Shown here one piece after another: positions 16,420-25,316 of a stretch of DNA of 64,000 nucleotides. The notes beneath the pieces were generated by a model that was not told where the DNA came from, did no database searches, and saw only the letters and a program-made list of their open reading frames with translations. The position numbers were made by a program, and so were the translations under genes. The stretch comes from an uncultured bacterium (lineage in GTDB: Bacteria > Actinomycetota > Coriobacteriia > Coriobacteriales > Atopobiaceae), in NCBI GenBank assembly GCA_905214865.1, contig CAJMNO010000004.1, positions 62,001 through 126,000 of the forward strand. The letters are read 5' to 3'. Each line of letters starts with the position of its first letter. Position 1 is the stretch's first letter.

Positions 16420-17343
16420 CTATGCAGCCACTCCGCTCGCGCCGGCACCGTCGGGCACCATGCCGCCGCGGGACCCGCGCCCGTCGGCCGCCTGGCGCCT
16501 GCCCACCAGCTCGCACGCCATGGCCCCTCCCAGCACCAGCACGGCACCCAGGATGCGACCGGGGCCCAGGGGCTCCGCGAGCAGGATGGCGGAGAGCAGC
16601 ACCGCAGAGACGGGCTCGAGGTAGCCCAGGACCGAGACGGACTGCACGCTCAGGCGACCCATGGCGGAGAAGTACAGGTAGCAGCCCAGGCCGGTGTTCA
16701 CGAGGCCGAGCATGGCGACCATGGGGAGAGACGACGCACTGACGGGGCTGAGCGGGCCTGCGAACGGAGTGTACAGAGCGACGACCACGAAGCTCGCAAC
16801 CAGCTGGATCGTGGCGGCCTCGAGCCCGCCCACGTCGCGGGACCCCTTGCCGGCGATGACCATGACCGCGTAGAACGCCGCGGCGCCCAGCCCGCAGAGA
16901 ATCCCCCGCGCGGAGCCCAGGCCGCCAGAGCCCTGGGACACCACGAGGTAGGCACCCAGCAGGACCGCGGCGAAGCAGGCGAGCTTGGGGGCACCGAGCC
17001 GCTCGTGGAGAAGGAGCGGGGCAAGCGCCATCACGATGACTGGCCCCAAGTAGTACAGCAGGGTGGAGGTCCCCACCCCCACCAGTCGGTAGGCCTGGAA
17101 GAGAAACACCCAGCTCACGCCCAGGGCTCCGCCCGAGACGGCGAGCGCCGCAACCTGGCGGGGATGCTCTCGCCCCACGAGCGGCTGCCGGGAGACGAGC
17201 AGGACGACCACGAGCAGCGCCGCCCCCAGGAGGGTGCGCAGGAGCACGATCTGCGTGCTGGGGAGCGCGATCCCGCTCGCCACTATCCCATTGGACCCAA
17301 ACAGCAGGAGCGAAGCGAGGTACTTCCCATACGACCGAGACAA
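16420..17343 (-). CDS. EamA/DMT family transporter
   Basis: A 307-residue, ten-helix drug/metabolite exporter with two EamA repeats (residues about 5-130 and 145-280). The second repeat ends with the typical VSVLGYLEPVSAVLLSAILL stretch. The start is a TTG at 17343, preceded by GGAGGGG on the complementary strand; no good ATG fits this frame. It is divergent from the LysR gene at 17461 with a palindrome between them, a layout that usually means the regulator controls the transporter. Substrate is unknown; relatives export amino acids or metabolites. Confidence 0.9.
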   Translation of the reverse strand: MSRSYGKYLASLLLFGSNGIVASGIALPSTQIVLLRTLLGAALLVVVLLVSRQPLVGREHPRQVAALAVSGGALGVSWVFLFQAYRLVGVGTSTLLYYLGPVIVMALAPLLLHERLGAPKLACFAAVLLGAYLVVSQGSGGLGSARGILCGLGAAAFYAVMVIAGKGSRDVGGLEAATIQLVASFVVVALYTPFAGPLSPVSASSLPMVAMLGLVNTGLGCYLYFSAMGRLSVQSVSVLGYLEPVSAVLLSAILLAEPLGPGRILGAVLVLGGAMACELVGRRQAADGRGSRGGMVPDGAGASGVAA

Positions 17344-17414
17344 GAGCCATCCCCTCCACGACGTTTTCCGCGCCTAGTCTGACCCTCCCGCTCGTCTGAG
17401 AAAAGCGCGAATGT

Positions 17415-17431
17415 ATCATGTGTGTCATGAT
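17415..17431. promoter_or_regulatory. Palindromic operator between LysR and EamA genes
   Basis: ATCATG, five bases TGTGT, then CATGAT form a perfect 6-bp inverted repeat in the 117-base divergent promoter region. Size and placement fit a LysR-type binding site. Confidence 0.5.
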
Positions 17432-17460
17432 GCTTTTGCATACCTAGCAAGGGAGGGGCA

Positions 17461-18357
17461 GTGGACGCCAGCATCCTGAAGTACCAGGCCTTCGTGGAGA
17501 CCGCGCGCCTGGGGAGCCTCACGCGCGCCGCGGAGCAGATGGGCTACTCGCAGTCGGGCGTGAGCCGCATGATCGCAGACCTCGAGCGCGACTGGGAGGT
17601 GACGCTGTTCAACCGCGGGCGGCGCGGGATCACCCTGACCCCCGACGGGGAGCGGATCCTGCCCGTGGCCCAGCGCCTCTGCTCCGAGTACCACCTCCTC
17701 GAGGAGCGCGTGGGAGAGATACGCGGCCTCCAGACGGGGGCAGTCCGCATTGGCACCGTGTCGAGCGTGGCCACCTACATCCTCCCTCGCGTGCTGGGCG
17801 ACCTGCAGCGCCGCCACCCGCACGTTGACTACGAGCTCCTGCTGGGCGACTACGACCAGATCGAGCGGTGGGTCGACTCCGGACGCGTGGACGTGGGGTT
17901 TCTCCCCTACGAGCCGGGCGCGGGCATCGAGCGCGCCGCCATCGACCGGGACGAGCTGGTCGCCGTGGTGCCGCGGGGGCACGAGCTGGCCGCGCACGAG
18001 TCGGTGACCCTGCGCGAGCTCGCCCGCGGCCCCTTCCTGATGCTTGAGCAGGAGTCCGCCGGCATGGTTCCGCGCCTGTTCAGGAGGGCGCGCCTCTCCC
18101 CCAGCGTGTGGCTCAGGACCTGGGACGACTACGCGATAATGGCGCTGGTCGAGGCGGGGCTGGGGGTGTCGATCCTGCCCTCGCTCATCCTGTCGCGCTG
18201 CCCCTTTGACGTGGCGATCCTGCCGCTCGAGCCCAGGGCGTACCGCGACATCTACGTGACGCACCGCCCGCAGGCAGAGCTGTCGAGGGCGACGAGGGAC
18301 TTTCTGCGGCACCTTGGCCAAGGACTTGAGGCCACGGGCGAGAGGAGTGAGGGATGA
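17461..18357 (+). CDS. LysR family transcriptional regulator
   Basis: A 298-residue LysR regulator. The N-terminal winged helix-turn-helix (residues about 5-65) reads GSLTRAAEQMGYSQSGVSRMI, followed by a periplasmic-binding-protein-like effector domain (about 90-290, starting VRIGTVSSVATYILP). The start is GTG at 17461 behind GGGAGGGG. It is divergent from the EamA transporter, its probable target, and overlaps the ydcF-like gene by 4 bases (ATGA), so the two are translationally coupled. Effector unknown. Confidence 0.92.
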   Translation: MDASILKYQAFVETARLGSLTRAAEQMGYSQSGVSRMIADLERDWEVTLFNRGRRGITLTPDGERILPVAQRLCSEYHLLEERVGEIRGLQTGAVRIGTVSSVATYILPRVLGDLQRRHPHVDYELLLGDYDQIERWVDSGRVDVGFLPYEPGAGIERAAIDRDELVAVVPRGHELAAHESVTLRELARGPFLMLEQESAGMVPRLFRRARLSPSVWLRTWDDYAIMALVEAGLGVSILPSLILSRCPFDVAILPLEPRAYRDIYVTHRPQAELSRATRDFLRHLGQGLEATGERSEG

Positions 18358-19427
18358 CGGTGGGGACCCTGGTCGCCCTGCTGGTGGCGATGGCGGCGGT
18401 TGGGCAGGCGTGGTTCTGGCGCCTGAGGGTGCACGAGGAGAGGAGCCTGTGGTACGGGCTGTCGTTCCTCTTCGCGGTGGGGACGCTGGCGGTCGCCGTG
18501 GAGGCCGTGCTGGTCTCGGGCACGCCGTTTGGCGACCACCCGGTGCTGCAGCAGGCCAACCTGGTGGTCCTGGTGCTGCTCGTGGTGCTTCTCGCCCTGT
18601 TCCCGGTGGCCCTGGTGGTGACGCTCATCGTCTCGGGGGCGAGGCTGGTCCGCCGCGAGGGGGCGCGACCCTCCAACCTGCTGTCGCTGGGCCTGGGAGT
18701 CATGATGGTCGCCTACGTGGTGGTGTGGCCCCTCGTCAGGGGCGAGCTGGTCTCGCTCCCGCTTGCGGGCAGGCTGCTCGACCTCGCGTTTGGCCTCGCC
18801 GCCATCGTCCTCGGCGTGCTCTCGACGGTCTTCACGCTCTACACCATAAGCGGTGCGCTCGCCCAGATCCCGCACCGGCACCGTCGCTACGCCCACGTGA
18901 TCGTCCTGGGCGCGGGCCTTGCGGGAGGGCGCACCGTGACCCCGCTCCTGGCGCGCAGAGTCGACCGCGGCGTCCGGGCGTGGCGCGACAACCCCGGCTC
19001 CACCCTCGTGATGTCGGGCGGCCAGGGGCCGGACGAGCTGGTGAGCGAGGCCAGCGCCATGGCGGACTATGCCGTCTCCCAGGGCGTGCCGCGCGAGAGC
19101 ATCGTCCTGGAGGACCGCTCGCGCAACACGCGGGAGAACGTAGCGAACTCCTTCGCCCTCATCTCCGCCGACGGCGGGGAGCACTCGCGCGCGGTGGTGG
19201 TGACGGACGACTACCACGTGTTCCGCGCGCTGCTCCTCACCCGCGAGCTGGGCGTGCGCTGCGACGGGCTGGGCTCCCACGTGCGCCTGTACTTCTCGCT
19301 CAACGCGCTCGTGAGGGAGTGGGCCGCCTACATCTCCCTCCGCAGGAGGCTTTACACCAGGGTCATGGTCGCCCTCGCCGCCGTCTACGTCGCCGGCTGG
19401 CTCCTGGGCACCATCGTGGGAGGCTAG
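18354..19427 (+). CDS. YdcF family membrane protein (DUF218)
   Basis: A 357-residue membrane protein with five or six hydrophobic helices in the first 170 residues and a DUF218 (YdcF/SanA/ElyC) domain at about 180-330. Domain landmarks are HVIVLGAGL at its start, STLVMSGGQGPDE, SQGVPRESIVLEDRSRNTREN and VVTDDYHVFRAL. Members act in cell-envelope polysaccharide or vancomycin-resistance-related processes; the precise reaction is unknown. Its start overlaps the LysR stop, giving a two-gene operon. Confidence 0.88.
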   Translation: MTVGTLVALLVAMAAVGQAWFWRLRVHEERSLWYGLSFLFAVGTLAVAVEAVLVSGTPFGDHPVLQQANLVVLVLLVVLLALFPVALVVTLIVSGARLVRREGARPSNLLSLGLGVMMVAYVVVWPLVRGELVSLPLAGRLLDLAFGLAAIVLGVLSTVFTLYTISGALAQIPHRHRRYAHVIVLGAGLAGGRTVTPLLARRVDRGVRAWRDNPGSTLVMSGGQGPDELVSEASAMADYAVSQGVPRESIVLEDRSRNTRENVANSFALISADGGEHSRAVVVTDDYHVFRALLLTRELGVRCDGLGSHVRLYFSLNALVREWAAYISLRRRLYTRVMVALAAVYVAGWLLGTIVGG

Positions 19428-19456
19428 CGGGGAGAGACGCGCGCCGCCCATACGAC

Positions 19457-19491
19457 GAGGGGGCCGCCCCGTCCGGGACGACCCCCTCCCC
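19457..19491. terminator. Bidirectional hairpin between ydcF-like gene and htpG
   Basis: A long imperfect GC stem (GAGGGGGCCGCCCCG pairing with CGGGACGACCCCCTC) sits between the two convergent stops. It lacks a T run on either side. Confidence 0.5.
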
Positions 19492-19515
19492 ATGGCGCGA
19501 AGTCCCGCGCGATGC

Positions 19516-21486
19516 CTACATCAGCTCCGTGACGTCCCTTGCGAACTCGATCGGGTCGTCGATGGGCATGCCCGCGACCAGGAGCGCCTGGTCGTACAGG
19601 ATGTGGCCGTAGAGCTTGAGGCGGTCCTTGTCGCCCGACTCCTGAGCCGCCACGAGCTTGCCGAACACGGGGTGCGCCGCGTTGAGCTGCAGCACGCGGT
19701 GCGCCTTGGGGGCGTTCTCGCCCTCGGGGCCCTGGCTGATCACGCGCTCCATCTCAAGCGAGACGGGACCCTCGGACGCGATCGCCGCGGGGGCGTCGCC
19801 CAGGCCGGCGGCTGCCTTCACGTCGTCCACCTTTCCGTCCATGGCATCCTTGAGCTCGCTGAACAGCTCCTTGTGCTCGTCCTGGGCCTTCTCGGCATCC
19901 CTCTTCTCGTCGTCGGTCGCCAGGTCCAGGCCAGCGGTCGTGACGTTGACTAGGTCGTAGTCCTTGGCCTCGGTCCCCTTGTGCTCGGAGTCGCCCGCCT
20001 TGGCGTCAACATGGTAGGAGCGCATGACCTGGAACATGAACTCGTCCACGTCCTGGGTGCAGAGGAGGACGTCGTAGCCGTGGTCGACGGCACTCCTCAC
20101 GGCAGGCAGCTGCTCCAGGCGCTCGCGGCTCTCGCCCGAGGCGTAGTAGACCTTGTCCTGGCCCTCCGCCATCGACGCCACGTACTCCGCGAAGGTCACC
20201 ATCTTGCCCTGCTTGGCGCTCCAGTACAGCAGGAGGTCGGCCAGCTCGTCGGCCTTGGAGCCGTAGCTGTTGTAGATGCCAAACTTGAGGCCGCGACCAA
20301 AGTTGTCGAAGAACTTCTCGTAGTCCTCGCGGTCGTTGTCACGCATGGCCTGCAGTTCGCTCGTGATCTTCTTCTCCACGCGACGGGCGATGGCCCTGAG
20401 CTGCGCGTTCTGCTGCAGCGTCTCGCGCGAGATGTTGAGGTGCACGTCGGGCGAGTCCACGATGCCGCGCACGAAGTTGTAGTAGTCGGGGAGCAGGTCC
20501 TCGCACTTCTCCTGGATGAGGACGTTGGACGAGTAGAGCGCGAGGCCCTTCTTGTAGTCCTTGCTATAGAGGTCAAACGGCGCCTGGCTGGGGATGAACA
20601 GCAGCGCGTCGTAGCTCAGCGCGCCCTCGGCATGGAAGCTGACGGTGCGGAGCGGGTCCTCCCAGTCGTGGAAGGTCGACTTGTAGAACTCGTCGTAGTC
20701 CTTCTGCTCCACGTCCGCCTGGCGCTTCTTCCAGATGGGAGTCATGGAGTTGATGGTCTCGAGCTCCTCGTACGTCTCATACTCGGGCTTGTAGTCGTCG
20801 CCGGCGTCCTCGGGCTTGGGCTTCTCGCGCGACTTCTCCACCATCATGCGGATGGGATGTCTCACGTAGTTGCTGTAGCGGGTGATGAGGTCCCTCAGGC
20901 CCCACTCGCTCAGGAAGCGGTCGGTGTTCTCGTCGTCCGTGGAGGGACGCAGGTGCAGGATCACGTCGGTGCCGTGGTCGTCGGCGCCGTCCCTCTCGCC
21001 CTCGGCGGCAGGCTCGATGGTGTAGCCCGTCACGCCGTCGGACTCCCAGGCGTAGGCGGCGTCGGCGCCCAGCGCGCGGCTCACCACGCGAACGTGGTCC
21101 GCGACCATGAACGAGCTGTAGAAGCCCACGCCAAACTGGCCGATGATGTCCACGTCCTCGCCCTGGTGCTCGCTGTTCTGGCGCTTGAACTCCTCGGACC
21201 CCGAGTGGGCGATGGTGCCCAGGTCCTTCTCCAGGGCGTCCTTGTCCATACCGATACCGTTGTCGCTCACGGTCACGGTACGCGCGTCCTTGTCAAAGCT
21301 CACGCGGATCTCGAGCGAGTCCTGGTCAACGTGCAGGTCCGGGTTGTTGATCCCCTCGAACGACAGCTTGTCCAGCGAGTCGGACGCGTTGGAGATGAGC
21401 TCGCGCAGGAAGATCTCCTTGTTGGTGTAGATCGAGTTGATCATGAGGTCCAGGAGCTTCTTGCTCTCTGTCTTGAACTGCTTCAT
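19516..21486 (-). CDS. htpG: Molecular chaperone HtpG (Hsp90)
   Basis: A 656-residue bacterial Hsp90. The N-terminal ATPase (GHKL) domain has LRELISNASDSLDKL, DNGIGM (with Asp and Gly at the nucleotide) and GQFGVGFYSSFMV. The middle domain contains the IPSQAPFDLY and LNISRETLQQN segments, and the C-terminal part is a dimerisation domain. Length is close to the 620-650 typical of the family. ATG 21486 starts MKQFKTESKKLLDLMINS. It is monocistronic, and its strong antisense open frames are shadows. Confidence 0.97.
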   Translation of the reverse strand: MKQFKTESKKLLDLMINSIYTNKEIFLRELISNASDSLDKLSFEGINNPDLHVDQDSLEIRVSFDKDARTVTVSDNGIGMDKDALEKDLGTIAHSGSEEFKRQNSEHQGEDVDIIGQFGVGFYSSFMVADHVRVVSRALGADAAYAWESDGVTGYTIEPAAEGERDGADDHGTDVILHLRPSTDDENTDRFLSEWGLRDLITRYSNYVRHPIRMMVEKSREKPKPEDAGDDYKPEYETYEELETINSMTPIWKKRQADVEQKDYDEFYKSTFHDWEDPLRTVSFHAEGALSYDALLFIPSQAPFDLYSKDYKKGLALYSSNVLIQEKCEDLLPDYYNFVRGIVDSPDVHLNISRETLQQNAQLRAIARRVEKKITSELQAMRDNDREDYEKFFDNFGRGLKFGIYNSYGSKADELADLLLYWSAKQGKMVTFAEYVASMAEGQDKVYYASGESRERLEQLPAVRSAVDHGYDVLLCTQDVDEFMFQVMRSYHVDAKAGDSEHKGTEAKDYDLVNVTTAGLDLATDDEKRDAEKAQDEHKELFSELKDAMDGKVDDVKAAAGLGDAPAAIASEGPVSLEMERVISQGPEGENAPKAHRVLQLNAAHPVFGKLVAAQESGDKDRLKLYGHILYDQALLVAGMPIDDPIEFARDVTELM

Positions 21487-21577
21487 GCAGGCATGTCCCC
21501 CTTCTTGCGGCGTGCGGTTTTTTCACAGCTAAGTGTGTACCCCGGGGATTGACCTGTAATCTTGCATTCAGAAAATC

Positions 21578-22402
21578 TCATGCACTCGCACTGAGGTTTT
21601 GCTCGTCTCCCCCGTTTTCGGGATGGACCAGGGTTCCCTGGAGGAGAAGCCCCAAACCGTCGAAGGCGCACCACAGCACCAGGGCAATGAGCAGGTAGGG
21701 GACCAGGAACCCCGGGTTGCCAAACCTCCTCACGCCCCACACGAAGGGCGCCGCCACAGGCCAGGTGACGAAGAAGAAGTTGGTGTCCAGCACCGGGTTG
21801 AGGAACCGGAACAGCAGCCCGCCCGCCGCAGCCGCGACCGTCGGCTCCCACAGATGCCGCAGGCTCGGGCGATACAGGCCCCCGCCCACCACGCACAGGC
21901 AGCACACGACCATGAGGGTATGCTCCACGAAGCCGCCCACCGACGCGTAGCTCCACACGGGGCAGTAGGTCCAGCCGGGGAGGAGAAGGGCTCCGATGCC
22001 ACCCACCATGCCCCACGGGTAGGCGACGCGCGCCACATGGCGGTTCTCGCTCACCGCGAGCGCGAGGTTGAGGAACTCGCATATGTTGCAGATGTGCAGC
22101 GGCCAGAAGTTGGGGGTCATGAGCCCCCGGGCAATGAGGATGGCGTCGCGCGACCCCAGGAGCGCGAGCGGGACCGCCGCCACGGTGACCAGGAAGCGAT
22201 GGCGCGCCGTCCCTCTCCCCCATCCCGCGGGCAGCCGGCGGAAGGCGCGCAGCAGCACGGCGGAGAGAGCGGCCATGATCGCGAGCATGCAGAGGTGCTG
22301 GGAGCCAAAGGTCGCGAATCCCCCCTCGGGGTGCGAGAGGAACACCGGCTCGGGGGTGAGGAACGCCAAGACCGCCGACGCAAGCCCTTGCAGGGCGCCC
22401 AC
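21578..22402 (-). CDS. YwaF family integral membrane protein (TIGR02206-like)
   Basis: A 274-residue protein with about seven membrane helices. The family landmarks are FWPLHICNICEFLNLAL in the middle and FRFLNPVLDTNFFF later, as in YwaF/TMEM164-type proteins. It starts with GTG at 22402, immediately after the stop of the upstream methyltransferase gene, so the two are one operon. Function is unknown; the conserved His-Cys block in a membrane setting hints at an acyltransferase-like site, which is inference from related eukaryotic TMEM164. Confidence 0.8.
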   Translation of the reverse strand: MGALQGLASAVLAFLTPEPVFLSHPEGGFATFGSQHLCMLAIMAALSAVLLRAFRRLPAGWGRGTARHRFLVTVAAVPLALLGSRDAILIARGLMTPNFWPLHICNICEFLNLALAVSENRHVARVAYPWGMVGGIGALLLPGWTYCPVWSYASVGGFVEHTLMVVCCLCVVGGGLYRPSLRHLWEPTVAAAAGGLLFRFLNPVLDTNFFFVTWPVAAPFVWGVRRFGNPGFLVPYLLIALVLWCAFDGLGLLLQGTLVHPENGGDEQNLSASA

Positions 22403-23068
22403 CTACCTCACGCCCTCCACGGCGATCCAGGTCGTCCCCTCGCGCAGGTGGGCGGTCGCATGCGAGAAGCCCGCGCCCACAAGCAGCTCCTCGTACTCCG
22501 CCGGCTCCAGGACCGTGAGGTCGTAGAGCTCGATGTTCTCCCGCACCTCGTCGTCGAGGTCGGGACGGCGGTAGACGTCGGCCACCAGGAGGAAGCGCCC
22601 TCCTGGCCTCACCACGCGGGCGACCTCGCGCAGGGAGCGCGGCGGATCGGGCCAGAAGTAGAAGCTCTCGACCGTGGTCACCACGTCAAACGAGGCGTCG
22701 GGAAAGGGCAGCGATTCCACCGAGGCGCGCGTGACGTCCATCGACCCCGCGCGGATGGCCCCCTCGTTCTGCCGGCGGGAGGTGGCGCACGAGACCTCCG
22801 AGTGGTCGACGCCACTCACGTGGCCGCCCCCACCCGCCGCCTCGATGCGGTTCGCGATGCGCCCCATCGTGGCGCCCCCGCCGCAGCCGATGTCCAGGAC
22901 GCGGTCCCCGGCATGGAAGTCGACCAGGTCGAGGGCCCAGTTGGTGACGTCGGCATGGCTCCGGTTCATGCGCTCGAGCATCCGCTCGCCAAAGGCCCCG
23001 TGGGGGTTGCCGGGATCCCCCTCGCGCGTGACCGCGCGTTCGTCCATGACCTCGTCCGCACCTTCCAT
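22403..23068 (-). CDS. Class I SAM-dependent methyltransferase
   Basis: A 221-residue Rossmann-fold methyltransferase. Motif I is VLDIGCGGGATM (about 58-69), followed by SGVDHS, the VESLPFPDASFDVV block and VVRPGGRFLL. The fold is that of UbiE/type-11 small-molecule methyltransferases. ATG 23068 follows GGGAGGCAACCC. Its stop abuts the GTG start of the YwaF-type gene, suggesting that the two act together. Substrate not identifiable. Confidence 0.87.
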   Translation of the reverse strand: MEGADEVMDERAVTREGDPGNPHGAFGERMLERMNRSHADVTNWALDLVDFHAGDRVLDIGCGGGATMGRIANRIEAAGGGGHVSGVDHSEVSCATSRRQNEGAIRAGSMDVTRASVESLPFPDASFDVVTTVESFYFWPDPPRSLREVARVVRPGGRFLLVADVYRRPDLDDEVRENIELYDLTVLEPAEYEELLVGAGFSHATAHLREGTTWIAVEGVR

Positions 23069-23265
23069 GGGTTGCCTCCCTCAGCCTCGCATTCCGCCCG
23101 CCGGTCCCGCGGGAAGCGCGGGCCGGGTCACACGATTCTATTCCCAACCCACGGCATCCCGGCGTGCGGGACGGACGATCCCGAGCGAGGACGGCGGAGG
23201 TTCTCCCACCCCTCCACAACGCTTCGCGCTAGCCTAGAGCGATGGGACAAGCGAGAGGGGACCTC

Positions 23266-24180
23266 ATGAAGCTCTACGCACCGGGTGCGGGATACGGGCC
23301 CGACACCACGCTCACCGACACGGAGCTCGTCGTGGGGAGGGAGCACTACCCCACCTCGGAGGTCACGGCCGTGCGCGCGTTCACCAAGCCGTCGCGCCTG
23401 CTCGCCGCCGTGTACCAGGTGACGGTGGGCAACAGGGTGGTCAACGTGTCGTTTGCGCAGAAGGACCTGGAGGCCGGCAACGCCATCATCGAGGAGCTCG
23501 ACCGCATCGCGCTCAGGAACCGCGGGGGCAGGACGGACGAGGAGGTCCGGGAGCGCCGGCTCGAGGCGGACGCGTGCGAGGCCCTTGCCAGGAGGTGCGC
23601 GGCGGACGGGCTCGACGACGGGATGGACCACCAGCTGCTCCGGCGCCACCTGGCGGTCGTGGCAGACGGCCTGGAGCCGGACGAGCGCCCCTACGCCACG
23701 TTCGTCGCTCAGGCAAACTACCGGGACGCAAGGCACAACGACGGCCAGTTCGCCTTCGTGGCGACCCAGCGTGCGCTTCACTCCTCGCAGCGGAGGCTGT
23801 TTGGCCTGCGCCCCGTCACGCTCCCCTGGGAGACGGTCACGGACATCGCGCTGGAGGAGGGCACCGAGCGATCGGTCCTCACGGTCCAGGCGCCCCGCGA
23901 CGCCATGCGGCTTGGCCTTGGACCCGACGAGGCGGTTGCGGTCGTCGAGGCGCTGCGCGCGGCCCGGAGGGGGACGCCCCTCTCCCCCGCCCCCAAGGGC
24001 TCGGTGGCGGAACCGAAGGGAGCGGAGCCAAATCCCGGGGCAGCAGGCACCGGCGTCGCGGCCACGTCTCCCCTGGCCGACCCCTACGAGGAGGTCAAGA
24101 AGGCGAAGGAGCTCCTGGACCTGGGCATCCTGACCCAGGAGGAGTTCGACCGCAAGAAGCGCCAGCTGCTTGGTCTGTAG
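23266..24180 (+). CDS. PH-like and SHOCT domain protein
   Basis: A 304-residue soluble protein of unknown function. A PH-like beta domain appears in the middle to late part (FAFVATQRALHSSQRRLFGLRPVTLPWETVTDI), and the last 30 residues (YEEVKKAKELLDLGILTQEE, FDRKKRQLLGL) form a SHOCT motif, a short C-terminal oligomerisation hairpin. Between them is a Pro/Ala/Gly-rich linker. ATG 23266 is preferred over the one 24 bases upstream because AGAGGGGAC lies before it. It is 8 bases upstream of trmL and cotranscribed with it. Confidence 0.75.
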   Translation: MKLYAPGAGYGPDTTLTDTELVVGREHYPTSEVTAVRAFTKPSRLLAAVYQVTVGNRVVNVSFAQKDLEAGNAIIEELDRIALRNRGGRTDEEVRERRLEADACEALARRCAADGLDDGMDHQLLRRHLAVVADGLEPDERPYATFVAQANYRDARHNDGQFAFVATQRALHSSQRRLFGLRPVTLPWETVTDIALEEGTERSVLTVQAPRDAMRLGLGPDEAVAVVEALRAARRGTPLSPAPKGSVAEPKGAEPNPGAAGTGVAATSPLADPYEEVKKAKELLDLGILTQEEFDRKKRQLLGL

Positions 24181-24188
24181 GGGGAGAC

Positions 24189-24812
24189 ATGCTCAACGTC
24201 GTGCTCGTGGAGCCGGAGATCCCGGCAAACACCGGGAACATCGGGAGGACGTGCGTGCTCACGGGGTCGCGCCTGCACCTGGTGGCGCCTGGGTTCGACC
24301 TGTCGGAGCGCGCCCTCAGGCGTGCGGGACTCGCCTACTGGCAGAGCCTGGACGTCAGGGTCTACGAGGACTGGCAGGCGTTCCTCCTCGCCAACCACGA
24401 CGCGTGGGCAGCGCTCGACGGGCACCTCTCGCCCGTCGGTGAGGACGGCAAGCCGGCGCCCGCCATGCACCTCCTCACCAAGCGCGGGGCGAGGAGGCAC
24501 TCGGACAGCCGCTACCGCGATGGCGACTACCTGGTGTTTGGACGCGAGAGCACGGGCCTGGACCAGGGGCTCATCGCGTCGCACCCCACCCTGTGCGAGC
24601 GCATTCCCATGGTGGGCGACGCGGCGCTCGCCAACGCGGGCGAGTGGCACGCCTCGCACCTGGACCTGCATCCCGAGCTCAAGCGCGACGTGTGCGGCAA
24701 CTTCGTGGACGAGAGGAGCATGCAGGTGACCTCGCTCAACCTCTCCAACGCCGTCGCCATCGTGCTGTTTGAGGCACTGCGCCAGCAGGGGTACCCGGGG
24801 CTCGACGGCTGA
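24189..24812 (+). CDS. trmL: tRNA (cytidine/uridine(34)-2'-O)-methyltransferase TrmL
   Basis: A 207-residue SPOUT methyltransferase that 2'-O-methylates the wobble base of certain tRNAs. It shows the SPOUT motifs: N-terminal VVLVEPEIPANTGNIGRTC, the LVFGRESTGL knot motif, IPMVGDA and the C-terminal SLNLSNAVAIVLFEALRQ. The protein is longer than the usual 155-165 residues, with extra sequence around residues 70-110 and 145-170. ATG 24189 follows GGGGAG. Confidence 0.92.
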   Translation: MLNVVLVEPEIPANTGNIGRTCVLTGSRLHLVAPGFDLSERALRRAGLAYWQSLDVRVYEDWQAFLLANHDAWAALDGHLSPVGEDGKPAPAMHLLTKRGARRHSDSRYRDGDYLVFGRESTGLDQGLIASHPTLCERIPMVGDAALANAGEWHASHLDLHPELKRDVCGNFVDERSMQVTSLNLSNAVAIVLFEALRQQGYPGLDG

Positions 24813-24828
24813 AGCCAGTCCCGTTCCG

Positions 24829-25029
24829 CTAGCGCCCCTTGCGGGACGGCCACCACGCGGCGGCTATCGCCAGGACGAGTCCGACCGCGACCCAGGGCGC
24901 GGCGCCGCTCCAGAACTCGCCGAACGGCCCTCCGACCACTGCGCCCAGAGCGCACAGGGCAACGTAGACCGCCAGGATCACCACGGGGACGGCAATGCCT
25001 CCGCCCCCTCCCTGCGCCGACGTTCCCAT
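24829..25029 (-). CDS. Small two-helix membrane protein
   Basis: A 66-residue hydrophobic protein with a Gly-rich N-terminus and two predicted membrane helices (IAVPVVILAVYVALCALGAV and WVAVGLVLAIAAAWW), ending in a basic tail PSRKGR. ATG 25029 has a clear GGAGG site 7 bases before it, which supports translation. It is convergent with trmL. No family recognised. Confidence 0.55.
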   Translation of the reverse strand: MGTSAQGGGGGIAVPVVILAVYVALCALGAVVGGPFGEFWSGAAPWVAVGLVLAIAAAWWPSRKGR

Positions 25030-25162
25030 ACGGCACCTCCGCTCGGTCGTCCGTCCGCGGGCGGCCCTTTGCGCGAGTGTAGCGGGCCCTTGGTAAGACG
25101 GCGGTAAGCGGACGGTAAGCCCACGACCAGCGCATGCACGCGTCGGGAAGCGTTCGCCGCAT

Positions 25163-25190
25163 CCGTTGCCACGTCACGAAATGGCAACGG
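25163..25190. promoter_or_regulatory. Perfect 9-bp inverted repeat, possible operator
   Basis: CCGTTGCCA and TGGCAACGG are separated by 10 bases, 127 bases upstream of the DapB-like gene. There is no T run, so it is more like a protein-binding site than a terminator. Confidence 0.45.
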
Positions 25191-25316
25191 AAAAGTGGGC
25201 CGGGCACAATCTACGCGGACGAATTATGGGAACAAACAGCCATAAGTCGCCGCGAGGCAGACCCAACCGCCACCTCGCGCGACGTTGCGATGGAGTTCTT
25301 CACGAAGGGAGTTCCC

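Noticed and set aside
19981..21552. A 523-codon frame opposite htpG
   Set aside because: It is the antisense of a clear HtpG gene and its Val/Leu/His-rich translation matches the usual reverse-frame pattern in GC-rich DNA.
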